From: Lyngbya sp. CCAP 1446/10
GTDB taxonomy: Bacteria > Cyanobacteriota > Cyanobacteriia > Cyanobacteriales > Microcoleaceae
Direction: 5' to 3'
DNA length: 64,000 nucleotides
Assembly (NCBI RefSeq): GCF_026130175.1
Contig: NZ_JAIGNI010000010.1
Coordinates: 60,885 to 124,884 of the forward strand
In this document: in pieces, positions 35,358 to 43,744 of the stretch
Position numbering within the stretch: position 1 is the first letter of the stretch
How the letters are laid out: each line of letters starts with the position of its first letter
Notes under the pieces: model-generated
What the model saw: only the letters and a program-made list of their open reading frames with translations
What the model was told of the DNA's origin: nothing
The model's database searches: none
Position numbers and translations under genes: made by a program

Positions 35358-35819
35358 TTAATTTTTCATCAAGTGACTAACGAGAGCTTGCAGCCCCAGC
35401 CGATAACTCTCCGAGCCAAAACCGCTGATTTGCCCGATCGCCACTGGTGCAATATACGAGTGGTGTCGAAAAGCTTCCCGGCGGTAAATATTGCTCAGAT
35501 GAACTTCCACCGCAGGGATATTCACCGCAGCGATCGCGTCTCTAATTGCCACACTCGTATGAGTATAAGCTCCAGCATTAATCAATAAACCTTGGTGCTG
35601 CCCCAACATCGAATGAATAGCATCCACCAAAACCCCTTCGTGATTCGACTGCTGAATAGAGACTTGCACCTGGAGAGCTTGCGCTTCTCGTTCTAGCAAC
35701 TCGTTGATATCCTTTAAAGTCGCAGAACCATATACTCCAGGTTCTCGCTGACCCAATAGATTCAGATTAGGGCCATGAAGTACCAGGATATTTAACAATT
35801 TTTTAAATTCCAGCGCCAC
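35358..35819 (-). CDS. aroQ: Type II 3-dehydroquinate dehydratase AroQ
   Basis: This shikimate-pathway enzyme makes 3-dehydroshikimate from 3-dehydroquinate as a dodecamer. Motifs are intact: [21 protein letters not shown] (catalytic Tyr and Arg), [29 protein letters not shown] (Asn), and [18 protein letters not shown] (catalytic His). I list the GTG at 35819 (153 aa). A TTG at 35798 ([13 protein letters not shown]) gives 146 aa, closest to family N-termini, and a TTG at 35879 gives 173 aa; none has a strong Shine-Dalgarno. A 45-aa ORF with a strong Shine-Dalgarno ends at 35880, so aroQ may depend on it for translation. Confidence 0.93.
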   Translation of the reverse strand: MALEFKKLLNILVLHGPNLNLLGQREPGVYGSATLKDINELLEREAQALQVQVSIQQSNHEGVLVDAIHSMLGQHQGLLINAGAYTHTSVAIRDAIAAVNIPAVEVHLSNIYRREAFRHHSYIAPVAIGQISGFGSESYRLGLQALVSHLMKN

Positions 35820-35879
35820 AAAACTTTGAGTTTTGACTTGAATTCGATCGCCAACATCAAATCTCAAACCCAGTCTCAA

Positions 35880-36017
35880 CTATCGGCGATGCCTAGGTTG
35901 GTTAACTGGAATAGGAATCGGTTGCAGTTCCGGTTGAGCTTCGGGACTCAGAAGTCCTTCTATCAACTTGCGAACCCATTTTTCAATTTGTTCCAGCACC
36001 TTTTCAATGTTTTCCAT
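35880..36017 (-). CDS. 45-aa small ORF with strong Shine-Dalgarno, upstream of aroQ
   Basis: ATG at 36017 and TAG at 35880. AAGGAG (complement of 36029-36034) lies 11 nt before the ATG, the best ribosome-binding site in the area. The peptide starts MENIEKVLEQIEKWVRKLIE, a clear amphipathic helix, and ends in a Pro-rich tail (PIPIPVNQPRHRR). Its stop is one base before the first possible aroQ start. It is either a small protein co-transcribed with aroQ or a leader ORF controlling it. I do not know its family. It is below normal ORF-length cut-offs, so it is easily missed. Confidence 0.6.
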   Translation of the reverse strand: MENIEKVLEQIEKWVRKLIEGLLSPEAQPELQPIPIPVNQPRHRR

Positions 36018-36318
36018 TGAACGGATAGCTCCTTTTTTTATAGTCTAGACTGCTAAACCGACGGCTAAATTTCTGAAACATAAGCAAGCACGACTTTGAA
36101 ATCAAAGGTCAAACTTGCTGTCTCGCTTGCTGGTTGTTTTGAGCAAAGGAGAGAGTTCAGTATATTTGCCAATCAGTCCTATCTTATTATCATAACGAAT
36201 CTTTACAGATAATCAAGAGGTTATCAGAAAATTACGGAACAATCTGGGTTCGCAGAGTGTTAAATAAAGATTAAGCTTAGTGCTAACAGTTGACAATTGA
36301 CACGGCCTTGGATATTTT
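36018..36318. other. 301-bp spacer upstream of the aroQ leader ORF
   Basis: Lies between the small ORF and the cinA 3' end. It includes the Shine-Dalgarno region for the 45-aa ORF and presumably its promoter. No second gene seen. Confidence 0.5.
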
Positions 36319-37575
36319 CTACGCTTTTACCAAAAATAATTGACGCCGGAGTCGATCGAGCGCCGTACAGCTACTGAGATGCCGAATCCAATCGCGGCCT
36401 CGCGCATCGCCGAAACGGTATTCAAAACTTTCTGTCACGCCGTCGGGGCCAGCTAAACCGACATAAACCAGTCCCACAGGTTTAGCGTCTGTACCGCCTC
36501 CTGGCCCGGCGATGCCTGTAATGCTCAATCCCCAATCGGTATTGAGCCTCGCGCGCACTCCTGCCGCCATTTGTTTTGCTACTTGCTCGCTGACTGCGCC
36601 GAATTCGGCTAAATCTTGCGGATTAACACCTAATAATGATTCCTTAACCCGATTGTCATAAGAAATAATCCCGCCCCAAAAATAGCTCGAACTGCCGGCA
36701 ACAGCAGTCAGCATCGCCCCTAACCCTCCTCCCGTGCAGGATTCAGCCACACTAAGAGTTTGCCCCGCATCCAGCAACAATTGCCCGACAGTCGAAGCGA
36801 GGGTATCGGTGTCGGCACCGTAACAGTCTAGGCCAGTAATCTGCTGCAATTGTTGCTCGATCGGCTCAATTAACTTTTTCGCAGCCGCTTCCGAGTCAGC
36901 GCGGGCAGAAATCCGCAATTTGACTTGACCGTGATTGGCGTAGGGAGCCACAGTAGGATTAGTTAAATTCAGAAAAGATTCTACTTTTTCCGCCAGCGCC
37001 GACTCAGCAATTCCCCAAAATTTCAACGTGCGGCTGAAAATAGTGGCGCTGCACCAACCGCCATTTTTCAGGTAAGGAACGGCGGTTTCTCTCCACATCA
37101 AGTGCATTTCCGCCGGTACGCCGGGAAATGTCATCACTGTCACGTTGGGAATTGGCTGCCAAATAATGCCCGGTGCAGAACCACTGCGGTTCGGCAGAAT
37201 ATCCGCCGTTTCTGGAAGTAAAGCTTGTTTGCGGTTGCTGGGACTCATGGTGCGTCCGCGCAGGGCAAATTTTTGTTCGATATCGGCGATAATTTCCGGT
37301 TTTTCGATTAAGGGAACGCCAAAAAAATCGGCGATTGTTTCGACTGTGAGGTCGTCTGGTGTCGGGCCTAGACCTCCTGTGAAGAGTAAAAGTTGCGATC
37401 GACCCACAGCGATTTCTAACACTTGTTTGATGCGTTCTGGATTGTCCCCCACCACGGTTTGATAGTAATGAGGGATTCCCAAACTCGCTAATTCTTTCGC
37501 TAAAAACTGAGCGTTGCCATTAAGAATATCTCCTAACAGCAATTCAGTGCCAACACAAATAATTTCAGCAACCAT
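36319..37575 (-). CDS. cinA: CinA family protein (competence/damage-inducible, nicotinamide-nucleotide amidase)
   Basis: This 418-aa protein has both CinA domains. The N-terminal MoaB/MPT-binding-like domain has EIICVGTELLLGDILNGNAQ and LLFTGGLGPTPDDLTVE. The C-terminal PncC domain, about residue 258 onward, has SVAESCTGGGLGAML, SSYFWGGIISYDNRVK and SITGIAGPGGGTDAKPVG. The C-terminal domain deamidates NMN in pyridine-nucleotide recycling; the N-terminal domain is linked to ADP-ribose or CoA pyrophosphatase activity in some species. Length is standard. It is followed by long heptamer arrays and lies on the same strand as aroQ and the GT4-type transferase, without tight spacing. Confidence 0.95.
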   Translation of the reverse strand: MVAEIICVGTELLLGDILNGNAQFLAKELASLGIPHYYQTVVGDNPERIKQVLEIAVGRSQLLLFTGGLGPTPDDLTVETIADFFGVPLIEKPEIIADIEQKFALRGRTMSPSNRKQALLPETADILPNRSGSAPGIIWQPIPNVTVMTFPGVPAEMHLMWRETAVPYLKNGGWCSATIFSRTLKFWGIAESALAEKVESFLNLTNPTVAPYANHGQVKLRISARADSEAAAKKLIEPIEQQLQQITGLDCYGADTDTLASTVGQLLLDAGQTLSVAESCTGGGLGAMLTAVAGSSSYFWGGIISYDNRVKESLLGVNPQDLAEFGAVSEQVAKQMAAGVRARLNTDWGLSITGIAGPGGGTDAKPVGLVYVGLAGPDGVTESFEYRFGDARGRDWIRHLSSCTALDRLRRQLFLVKA

Positions 37576-37587
37576 TAGTTATTGGTA

Positions 37588-37735
37588 ATAGGGCATTGGG
37601 CATTGGGCATTGGGCATTGGGCATTGGGCGAAGCGAAGCGGAGGGATTGGGCATTGGTAATTGCTAATTGTTAATTGTTAATTGCTAATTGGTAATTGGT
37701 AATTGCTAATTGCTAATTGCTAATTGGTGGTAAAT
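37588..37735. repeat. Heptanucleotide arrays (GGGCATT)n and (GCTAATT)n
   Basis: Two adjacent 7-bp arrays: GGGCATT units at about 37588-37628 and 37645-37652, then TTGCTAA/TTGGTAA units to 37735. Confidence 0.9.
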
Positions 37736-37739
37736 GATA

Positions 37740-37812
37740 ACTGTCAACTGTCAACCATCAACCATCAACTGTCAACTGTCAACTGTCCACTGTCCACTGT
37801 CAACTGTCAACT
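37740..37812. repeat. Heptanucleotide array (CAACTGT)n
   Basis: About ten 7-bp units (AACTGTC, with CCATCAA and CCACTGT variants) running to the stop codon of the next gene. Confidence 0.9.
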
Positions 37813-37814
37813 GA

Positions 37815-38870
37815 CTATCGAGCGTGTCTCCAAACTTTCCAGCTAGCGTATCCCAGCAAACTTGTCGCACCCATCGCGTAAATGATGCCGCTTGGAACCG
37901 AAAAAGCTAGGGCTAAACTCCCTACCCACAGTGTCAGCGAGTAAATAAATAAAACCGCAAATTTATGGGATAGTCCGGCTTCTAGAAGTCGGTGGTGGAG
38001 GTGGCGCTTGTCAGCAATAAATGGTGATTTGCCGTTGCGGAGTCGATCGAGAATCACGGCTGACATATCTAAAATCGGTACAGCTAAAATTAAATATGGC
38101 AGCAACACAGAGGTAATAGCCGTAGTTTTAACTAACCCAATTACTCCCACTCCCGCGAGAGTGAAACCGATAAAATAAGCGCCGCCATCTCCCATAAAGA
38201 TTTGAGCCGGATTGAAGTTGTAGCGCAGAAATCCCAAAGTGCCGCCTGCTAAAGCCGCTGCAATTAGGGCTGCTGCGGGTTGGTGCATTGACAGACTGAC
38301 TATCAGCATCACAACTGCTGCAATGCCTGAAACTCCGGCTGCTAAACCGTCCAAACCGTCAATCCAGTTGATGGCGTTGGCCATACCGACGAGCCAAATT
38401 ACGGTAATTGGCAAGCTCAGCCAGCCAAGATCTGTCAGTCCCAAGGATGGAACTGTGAGAAACTCAATTTGTACGCCCGCGTACCAAGCGATGCTGGATA
38501 CGCCAATTTGCATGAGCAAGCGTTTGATGGCTGAGAGCGAAAATAAATCGTCTGCTAAACCGATGAGGAAGAATCCGACGCCGCCGAGGGTGACTCCCCA
38601 GATTTCGTATTCGTCTTTGCGATCGAGAATTTGTCCGCTAGCATCGATGAAGCCTCCTGAGAGCCAGACAAATAACAGAGCAGTCAGAGTGCCCATAAAG
38701 ATGGACACTCCTCCCAAGCGCACCATCGGGCGCTTATGGACTTTTCGCTCGCCTGGCCGATCGACTCGCCCGCTTTTGAGACCAATTTTTTTGACTATTG
38801 GTGTACTGTAGAGGACGACGATCGCAGAAACCAGAAAAGCAACTACGTGGTACAGATACTGATACGGCAT
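37815..38870 (-). CDS. MraY/WecA-type glycosyl-1-phosphate transferase
   Basis: This 351-aa integral membrane enzyme transfers a sugar-1-phosphate from a UDP-sugar to polyprenyl phosphate. Markers: KVHKRPMVRLGGVSIFMG (about 41-58), LIGLADDLFSLSAIKRL (Mg-binding DD), NAINWIDGLDGLAAGVSGIA, FMGDGGAYFIGFTLA, and the HHRLLEAG loop typical of WecA/TagO/Rgp members rather than MraY. About ten helices. It most likely starts a surface polysaccharide or lipopolysaccharide repeat unit. The sugar (GlcNAc or related) is inferred. The gene ends inside a heptamer array at its 3' side. Confidence 0.92.
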   Translation of the reverse strand: MPYQYLYHVVAFLVSAIVVLYSTPIVKKIGLKSGRVDRPGERKVHKRPMVRLGGVSIFMGTLTALLFVWLSGGFIDASGQILDRKDEYEIWGVTLGGVGFFLIGLADDLFSLSAIKRLLMQIGVSSIAWYAGVQIEFLTVPSLGLTDLGWLSLPITVIWLVGMANAINWIDGLDGLAAGVSGIAAVVMLIVSLSMHQPAAALIAAALAGGTLGFLRYNFNPAQIFMGDGGAYFIGFTLAGVGVIGLVKTTAITSVLLPYLILAVPILDMSAVILDRLRNGKSPFIADKRHLHHRLLEAGLSHKFAVLFIYSLTLWVGSLALAFSVPSGIIYAMGATSLLGYASWKVWRHAR

Positions 38871-39321
38871 CTGAAATCAATTTTAAATAATAGTGCGGGG
38901 CAATTAGGCTGTCAGGCAGAGTCTACTACATTTCAGATGGCTTATCACAAGGAAACATCTTTAAAGTGCGACTGGGGGGTTTGGGAGCCGGAAATTTGTT
39001 GGAGTGGAAGTTGCCCGATCGCCAAAAAGTGAGATTTTTCACTTAGTAACTCTCAAATTAAGACCCTTGGGGATCTATGCTGTGATCGCGAGACTGTCGA
39101 TCGACACATCGATCCGAGTGGATTTATCCCTGGAAGGGGGCGGGTAGATCGATATCTTTGGCTACCGACAAATATCTCGGGTAAAACCCGCCCCACGCGA
39201 TCGATATATGTACGTTAAAACAGGGGGCGATCGCGAATGGCAACTCTCAATCTTTTCCGGCTCTTTTACCCTTTTACCCGTACACTTCCAACTACCAATT
39301 TCTCATTGCCAATCAGGAAAA
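38871..39321. other. 451-bp spacer with one stem-loop
   Basis: GGGGCGGGT (39137-39145) and ACCCGCCCC (39186-39194) form a stem with a 40-nt loop. It stands downstream of glyA and upstream of the transferase gene. No convincing ORF. Confidence 0.55.
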
Positions 39322-40605
39322 TTAAGCTAATGCCGGCACTTTCAAGAACAAGTGCGGATATAACGGGAAGCGATCGCAAAGTGCAGCTACTCGCCGCAGA
39401 CAATCGGCGGCGACGCTTTCATCATCTGGATTCAGGAGTCGATCGGCAATAATATTACCAATTTCGGTAAATTCAGTAGTTCCCATGCCCCTGGTGGTCA
39501 TCGCTGGCGAACCGAGTCTCAAACCGCTGGTGACAAAAGGCGATGCTGGATCGAAAGGCACGGTATTTTTATTAGCAGTAATATTCACACCGCTAACTAA
39601 TTGGTCGGCTCGCTTGCCTGTCATGTTTGCCGATTGCAAATCTACTAGCATTAAGTGATTGTCCGTGCCGCCGGAAACGAGTTTTAAACCCCGCTGCTGC
39701 AACTGTGCAGCTAAAGCCCGCGCATTTTCTATTACTTGACCGGAATAAGTTTTAAATTCGGGTTTTAATGCTTCGCCGAAAGCTACTGCTTTGCCCGCAA
39801 TCACGTGCTCTAAGGGGCCGCCTTGAGTGCCGGGGAACACTGCTTTGTCGAACTTTTTGCCAAGTTCGGGGTCATTGGTCAAAATCAAGCCGCCGCGGGG
39901 GCCGCGCAGGGTTTTGTGAGTGGTGGTGGTGACTGCGTGACAGTGGGCGAGGGGGCTTGGGTGATGGCCTGTGGCGACTAACCCGGCGATGTGGGCGATG
40001 TCGGCCAGCAGGTAGGCTCCGATTTCGTCGGCGATCGCTCTAAACTTTTCAAAGTCGATAATTCGCGAATATGCTGAATAGCCGCAAATCAGCAATTTCG
40101 GTCGGTTTTGCTTCGCCAGTGCCAAAATTTCGTCGTAGTCAAGCTGTTCTGTTTCTTTGTTAACGCCGTAGTGAAAAGCTTTGAACCATTTGCCGGAGAC
40201 ATTCACGGGCGAACCGTGGGTCAAGTGTCCGCCGTGGGACAAATCCATGCCCATAATTCCGTCTCCAGGCTCTAGCAAGCTCAAAAACACTGCAAAGTTC
40301 GCTTGAGCGCCGGAGTGGGGCTGGACGTTGGCGTGGGCTGCTCCAAATAGCTGTTTGGCGCGATCGATCGCGATTTGCTCGATGCCGTCAATAAATTCGC
40401 AGCCACCGTAGTAGCGTTTTGTTGGCAATCCTTCGGCGTATTTATTGGTCAGCACTGAGCCTTGAGCTGCCATTACGGCGGCGGAGGTAAAGTTTTCGCT
40501 GGCGATCAGTTCTAGGTGGTCTCGCTGCCGCTGGAGTTCTTGCCCGATTAAATCGGCAATCTGCGGGTCGGTTTTGGAAAGGAATTCAAAGTTAGTGTCG
40601 GTCAC
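39322..40605 (-). CDS. glyA: Serine hydroxymethyltransferase
   Basis: This 427-aa PLP enzyme interconverts serine plus THF with glycine plus methylene-THF and feeds one-carbon metabolism; in cyanobacteria it also matters for photorespiration. Motifs: [45 protein letters not shown], and the PLP-Lys in [14 protein letters not shown]. The C-terminal portion ([17 protein letters not shown]) is complete. The GTG at 40605 gives the standard length and has AGAGG 9 nt upstream; a TTG three codons earlier is also open. A divergent 65-aa gene lies upstream. Confidence 0.97.
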   Translation of the reverse strand: MTDTNFEFLSKTDPQIADLIGQELQRQRDHLELIASENFTSAAVMAAQGSVLTNKYAEGLPTKRYYGGCEFIDGIEQIAIDRAKQLFGAAHANVQPHSGAQANFAVFLSLLEPGDGIMGMDLSHGGHLTHGSPVNVSGKWFKAFHYGVNKETEQLDYDEILALAKQNRPKLLICGYSAYSRIIDFEKFRAIADEIGAYLLADIAHIAGLVATGHHPSPLAHCHAVTTTTHKTLRGPRGGLILTNDPELGKKFDKAVFPGTQGGPLEHVIAGKAVAFGEALKPEFKTYSGQVIENARALAAQLQQRGLKLVSGGTDNHLMLVDLQSANMTGKRADQLVSGVNITANKNTVPFDPASPFVTSGLRLGSPAMTTRGMGTTEFTEIGNIIADRLLNPDDESVAADCLRRVAALCDRFPLYPHLFLKVPALA

Positions 40606-40773
40606 AATAATCAACCTCTTGACAATTTTGGGATTGCGAATTGGGGATCTTTTACCCTACTACGGATTTCGCACGATTGATCCAAATATTACATTGTGTT
40701 CAGCTTAAGCCGTTTGTCCCAAGTTCCTGACATACAATGAAATTACTGGTATGAAACCTGCCGGAGGTATCAA

Positions 40774-40971
40774 ATGTTAGTTATTCTAATGGAAAATCAG
40801 ATGCTTGCCCCTCAGTGTGTTTGCCAAGGTTGTGTGCTCGCCGATCGCACGGGCCAACCGCGCTGGAGCGGTGGAGAGCTTCGCTGCGGGCATCCAGTTG
40901 CTAAACCTACGGAAAATTTGCCCGATCGATACGAGTGTCTAATGGGCTTCGTCATTGCCAATATCAAATAA
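40774..40971 (+). CDS. 65-aa hypothetical Cys-rich protein
   Basis: The ATG at 40774 has CGGAGG 6 nt upstream, a strong ribosome-binding site. Five cysteines occur as CVCQGC, RCGH and YEC, plus a His, so a small metal- or redox-active fold is possible. An internal start at MENQMLAPQCVC is an alternative and keeps all cysteines. I do not recognise a family. It is divergent from glyA and has an independent transcript. Confidence 0.65.
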   Translation: MLVILMENQMLAPQCVCQGCVLADRTGQPRWSGGELRCGHPVAKPTENLPDRYECLMGFVIANIK

Positions 40972-40973
40972 TC

Positions 40974-41016
40974 ATGGGGCATGGGGCATGGGGCATGGGG
41001 CATCGGGCATCGGGCA
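40974..41016. repeat. Heptanucleotide array (GGGGCAT)n
   Basis: Six 7-bp units of GGGGCAT, with GGGCATC variants at the right end, directly after the 65-aa gene. Confidence 0.9.
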
Positions 41017-41170
41017 TGGTGACTATTGAACCCGACTCGATCTAAGTACCCCTGAATCTACTAGGCTCTGAGTGTGGGTAAATTCCGGGCGAGTCGGAAC
41101 TGAGCCTGCTGCGTTATCCTGAGTTTAACGGGAATTGATAGTTAAATCGATCGACTCAGGAGAGTTCATT

Positions 41171-41644
41171 ATGACTTGGCGCGGATCTACGACTGTTCCA
41201 GACCGGATTTTTGCTTGTTTGCCTTACTTGCTGCCGCTGATTGACGGGCTTGCCTTTGGCAGGTTTCTGTTTACACAGTTTCCTATCCTGCAACTGTTGT
41301 TGATACCGCTATCTCCATTGATGCAAATTTATAGTTTGCCCTTTGCTAGCTTGGTTATTTTCTTTGCCCTGTATTTAGGAGTAGTTAGAAACGAAAACAT
41401 CAGTCACTTCATTCGTTTTAATGCGATGCAGGCGATTCTTTTAGACATTGTTTTGATGCTGTGCGGTTTGGTTTTGCCAATTTTCTCAAAAGGCTTGCAA
41501 GTCGCATTTATTGCAGAAACTCTGTATAACATGGTGTTTTTGGGCGTTTTGGCTGCATTTTTCTATGCAGTCATTCAGTCGGCGTTGGGACGCTATGCAG
41601 AGATTCCTCCGCTTTCGGATGCTGTTTATATGCAGGTACGTTAG
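41171..41644 (+). CDS. Tic20 family protein
   Basis: This 157-aa membrane protein has four hydrophobic helices: RIFACLPYLLPLIDGLAFG, LPFASLVIFFALYLGVV, NAMQAILLDIVLMLCGLVLP and MVFLGVLAAFFYAVIQS. The HFIRFNAMQAILLDI segment is the hallmark of the Tic20/YMF19-like group, the cyanobacterial relatives of the chloroplast inner-envelope translocon. Its role in cyanobacteria is not established. The ATG at 41171 has AGGAGA 9 nt upstream, better than the open ATG at 41135. A heptamer array follows the stop. Confidence 0.88.
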   Translation: MTWRGSTTVPDRIFACLPYLLPLIDGLAFGRFLFTQFPILQLLLIPLSPLMQIYSLPFASLVIFFALYLGVVRNENISHFIRFNAMQAILLDIVLMLCGLVLPIFSKGLQVAFIAETLYNMVFLGVLAAFFYAVIQSALGRYAEIPPLSDAVYMQVR

Positions 41645-41645
41645 T

Positions 41646-41789
41646 CAGTTGACAGTTGGCAGTTGACAGTTGACAGTTGGCAGTTGACAGTTGACGGTTG
41701 GCAGTTGTTAGTTGGTTATTATTTGTTGGTTCTAATGCCCAATGCCCAATGCCCAATGCCCAATGCCCAATAACTAATAACCAATAACT
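41646..41789. repeat. Heptanucleotide arrays (CAGTTGA)n and (GCCCAAT)n
   Basis: Eight units of CAGTTGA/CAGTTGG at 41646-41705, then GCCCAAT units at 41738-41770 and AACTAAT/AACCAAT to 41789, which overlaps the 3' end of the FAH gene. Confidence 0.88.
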
Positions 41790-42550
41790 ACGGTATTTTC
41801 CAGACTGCCAATACCTTCTATCTCAATGCGGACTCGATCGCCTATTTGTAGCGGCCCTACCCCTTGCGGCGTTCCTGTCAGTATCACATCGCCGGGAATT
41901 AGAGTCATGATTTGACTGATGTAGGAGACGAGAAAGTCTGGGGAAAATACCATGCGATCGATCTGGGATGACTGTACAGGTCGATCGCTCTCATTGACAA
42001 AAGTCTGCAACTGTGCAGCGGGACTCAGTTCGCGGACAATCCAAGGCCCCAAGGGACAAAATGTATCGAACCCTTTCGCCCTCGCCCACTGGTTGTCACG
42101 CTTTTGCAAATCTCTGGCTGTCACGTCGTTGGCGATGGTATAGCCCCAAATCTTGCCGTGTGCTTGTTCGGGAGTGCAGTTGCTACAATATTCGCCAATT
42201 ACCAAGGCCAATTCTCCTTCGTAGTCTACCCTTTCCGACTGCTGCGGATAGCGAATCGCTCCACCTGCGGGGATGATAGCGCTGGGAGGCTTAAAAAACA
42301 GCAGGGGTTCTTCGGGTACTGGAGTACCCATTTCGGCCGCGTGATCGGCATAATTTTTGCCGACGGCTACAATTTTTGAGGGAGAGCACGGGGCGAGAAT
42401 TTGGTAAGTATCTGGTTGGAGTTCCAAATCTGTTGGTTGTCCTTTTAACCACGGAGGTGCATCAAATACTTGAACGCTGTGGCTTAGTTGCAGCAAACCG
42501 TAATGGATGTGTCCTTGTGTTGTTTTAACTCGAACGTATCGGTGGGCCAT
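41774..42550 (-). CDS. Fumarylacetoacetate hydrolase (FAH) family protein
   Basis: This 258-aa protein has the FAH metal site: FFKPPSAIIPAGGAIRYP, VDYEGELALVIG (Glu ligands), YTIANDVTARDLQKRDNQWA and KGFDTFCPLGPWIV. The C-terminal TGTPQGVGPLQIGD loop closes the active site. Members are hydrolases, decarboxylases or isomerases of 2-oxo acids. The short N-terminal domain makes it more like YcgM/2-hydroxyhepta-2,4-diene-1,7-dioate isomerase than true FAH. Substrate unknown. Its last codons (SLENTVVIGY) overlap a heptamer array. ATG start. Confidence 0.92.
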   Translation of the reverse strand: MAHRYVRVKTTQGHIHYGLLQLSHSVQVFDAPPWLKGQPTDLELQPDTYQILAPCSPSKIVAVGKNYADHAAEMGTPVPEEPLLFFKPPSAIIPAGGAIRYPQQSERVDYEGELALVIGEYCSNCTPEQAHGKIWGYTIANDVTARDLQKRDNQWARAKGFDTFCPLGPWIVRELSPAAQLQTFVNESDRPVQSSQIDRMVFSPDFLVSYISQIMTLIPGDVILTGTPQGVGPLQIGDRVRIEIEGIGSLENTVVIGY

Positions 42551-42555
42551 AGGAT

Positions 42556-42580
42556 TGTAGATTTTAGATTTTAGATTTTG
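42556..42580. repeat. Short heptamer array (TAGATTT)n
   Basis: Three units of 7 bp just upstream of the FAH-family start. Confidence 0.7.
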
Positions 42581-42617
42581 GATTAAATAGGACTTTCAGT
42601 AGGATAGATAGGATTGA

Positions 42618-42716
42618 TGCACGGGTGCCCAAAAACCGGGTTTTTTAACCAAAGTATTTGCTTAAAACCCTCAATCTCGGTTAAAAAACCCGGTTTCTTT
42701 GTGGGCGAGTGCGTTA
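42618..42716. repeat. Palindromic element, ACCGGGTTT family, copy C
   Basis: 18-bp perfect arms AAACCGGGTTTTTTAACC (42633-42650) and GGTTAAAAAACCCGGTTT (42679-42696), flanked by ATGCAC and GTGCGT. Longest stem of the three copies. Confidence 0.8.
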
Positions 42717-42779
42717 GTCATAATACATATAAACATGGATCTAGGGATAATTGCTGACAATTTATTGCTCGATCGACCT

Positions 42780-43361
42780 TTAAGATTTTTGCTGTATCAT
42801 TTCTAACCCGCTTTCGGTGCAAACTCCGTGCAGCGGTTTGTCCCAGGAGTCAACTGGTAGCTGGGCTAGCAAGGCAAATTCAAAGATTGTGGCGATCGTA
42901 ATTTTTGATTCCCACTCAGGTAAACTCAGCATTCGATCGTAATAGCCGCCGCCGTAGCCCAAGCGATAGCCGCGAACATCGCAACCAACGGCGGGTACGA
43001 GGATTAAATCTACTTCTGAGTGGTCGATTTTAGGAGCATCCGGCAGCGGTTCTAGTATGCCATAAGCTCCAGTATGTAAAGCATCTCCGGGCTGCCAAAC
43101 GTGCCAGGATAAGTATGAGCCGACACAGCGGGGAAATCCCCATTTGCGGGGAGTTACAAATAGGGGACTTAAATCTGGTTCTTGGCGAAAGCTAAAGTAG
43201 GCAAGGATTGTTTTTGCTTGGGTAAATAGGGGCGAGTTGTGCAGGTGGTTGCAAAGGCGATCGCTCTTTTCTCTCCATTGTTGGGCTGATAGGGATTTGC
43301 GGGTGTTGAGGAGCGATCGTCTTAATTCGATTTTAGTTAATAAAGGTTTAGGAGTATTCAT
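42780..43361 (-). CDS. 5-formyltetrahydrofolate cyclo-ligase
   Basis: This 193-aa enzyme uses ATP to turn 5-formyl-THF into 5,10-methenyl-THF. Motifs: KIELRRSLLNTRKSL at the start, ILAYFSFRQEPD, LILVPAVGCDVRGYRLGYGGGYYDR (ATP and folate loop), and a C-terminal HGVCTESGLEMI. Family length is standard. It is monocistronic and serves one-carbon metabolism like the distant glyA. ATG at 43361. Confidence 0.93.
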   Translation of the reverse strand: MNTPKPLLTKIELRRSLLNTRKSLSAQQWREKSDRLCNHLHNSPLFTQAKTILAYFSFRQEPDLSPLFVTPRKWGFPRCVGSYLSWHVWQPGDALHTGAYGILEPLPDAPKIDHSEVDLILVPAVGCDVRGYRLGYGGGYYDRMLSLPEWESKITIATIFEFALLAQLPVDSWDKPLHGVCTESGLEMIQQKS

Positions 43362-43462
43362 CTTTCATATTAAATCAGTTTAAATGGACGCAAAAAAGTA
43401 GGGAAACGGCTAAAAAAAATAGACACGGCTTCCCAAGGCCGATCGCCCTAATTATTCTTCAC

Positions 43463-43678
43463 TCAAACTATGTCCGAGGCTAAAAGCCTCCCATCAACTC
43501 GCTCATATTCATCTTCCAGTAACCACGAGTGAGCCTCATCATAACTTGAGCTTAAAAACAGCAGTTTATAATTCAGCGATGGTTCGTAAATACCACACTT
43601 ACTATTTTTGCCACCCACTAACATCAGAATCCGAGGCGGGAAAACAATCGCATCTACCACAACTCGATAAATTCCCAA
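43463..43678 (-). CDS. 71-aa hypothetical ORF, possible 5'-truncated remnant
   Basis: Reads YRVVVDAIVFPPRILMLVGG, then a mixed alpha/beta tail with LLEDEYERVDGR. It starts at a TTG directly after an in-frame stop, with no Shine-Dalgarno, so it may be the 3' part of a broken gene. A 24-aa ORF (ATG 43728 to TAG 43654) overlaps it in another frame and might be the matching 5' piece after a frameshift; I cannot verify this. Composition is protein-like, but function is unknown. Confidence 0.35.
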   Translation of the reverse strand: MGIYRVVVDAIVFPPRILMLVGGKNSKCGIYEPSLNYKLLFLSSSYDEAHSWLLEDEYERVDGRLLASDIV

Positions 43679-43744
43679 TTATTGACTTGTTCGCCGAGGT
43701 TTTGTGCGGATAACATCGCTTTTATCATAACAGCTAAAAGATAT

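Noticed and set aside
26280..37735. Heptamer arrays as possible CRISPR or minisatellite origin
   Set aside because: Perfect 7-bp slippage repeats without spacers; typical short tandem repeats of filamentous cyanobacteria.
43654..43728. 24-aa ORF overlapping the 71-aa hypothetical
   Set aside because: Too short and unsupported; mentioned only as a possible 5' fragment of a broken gene.
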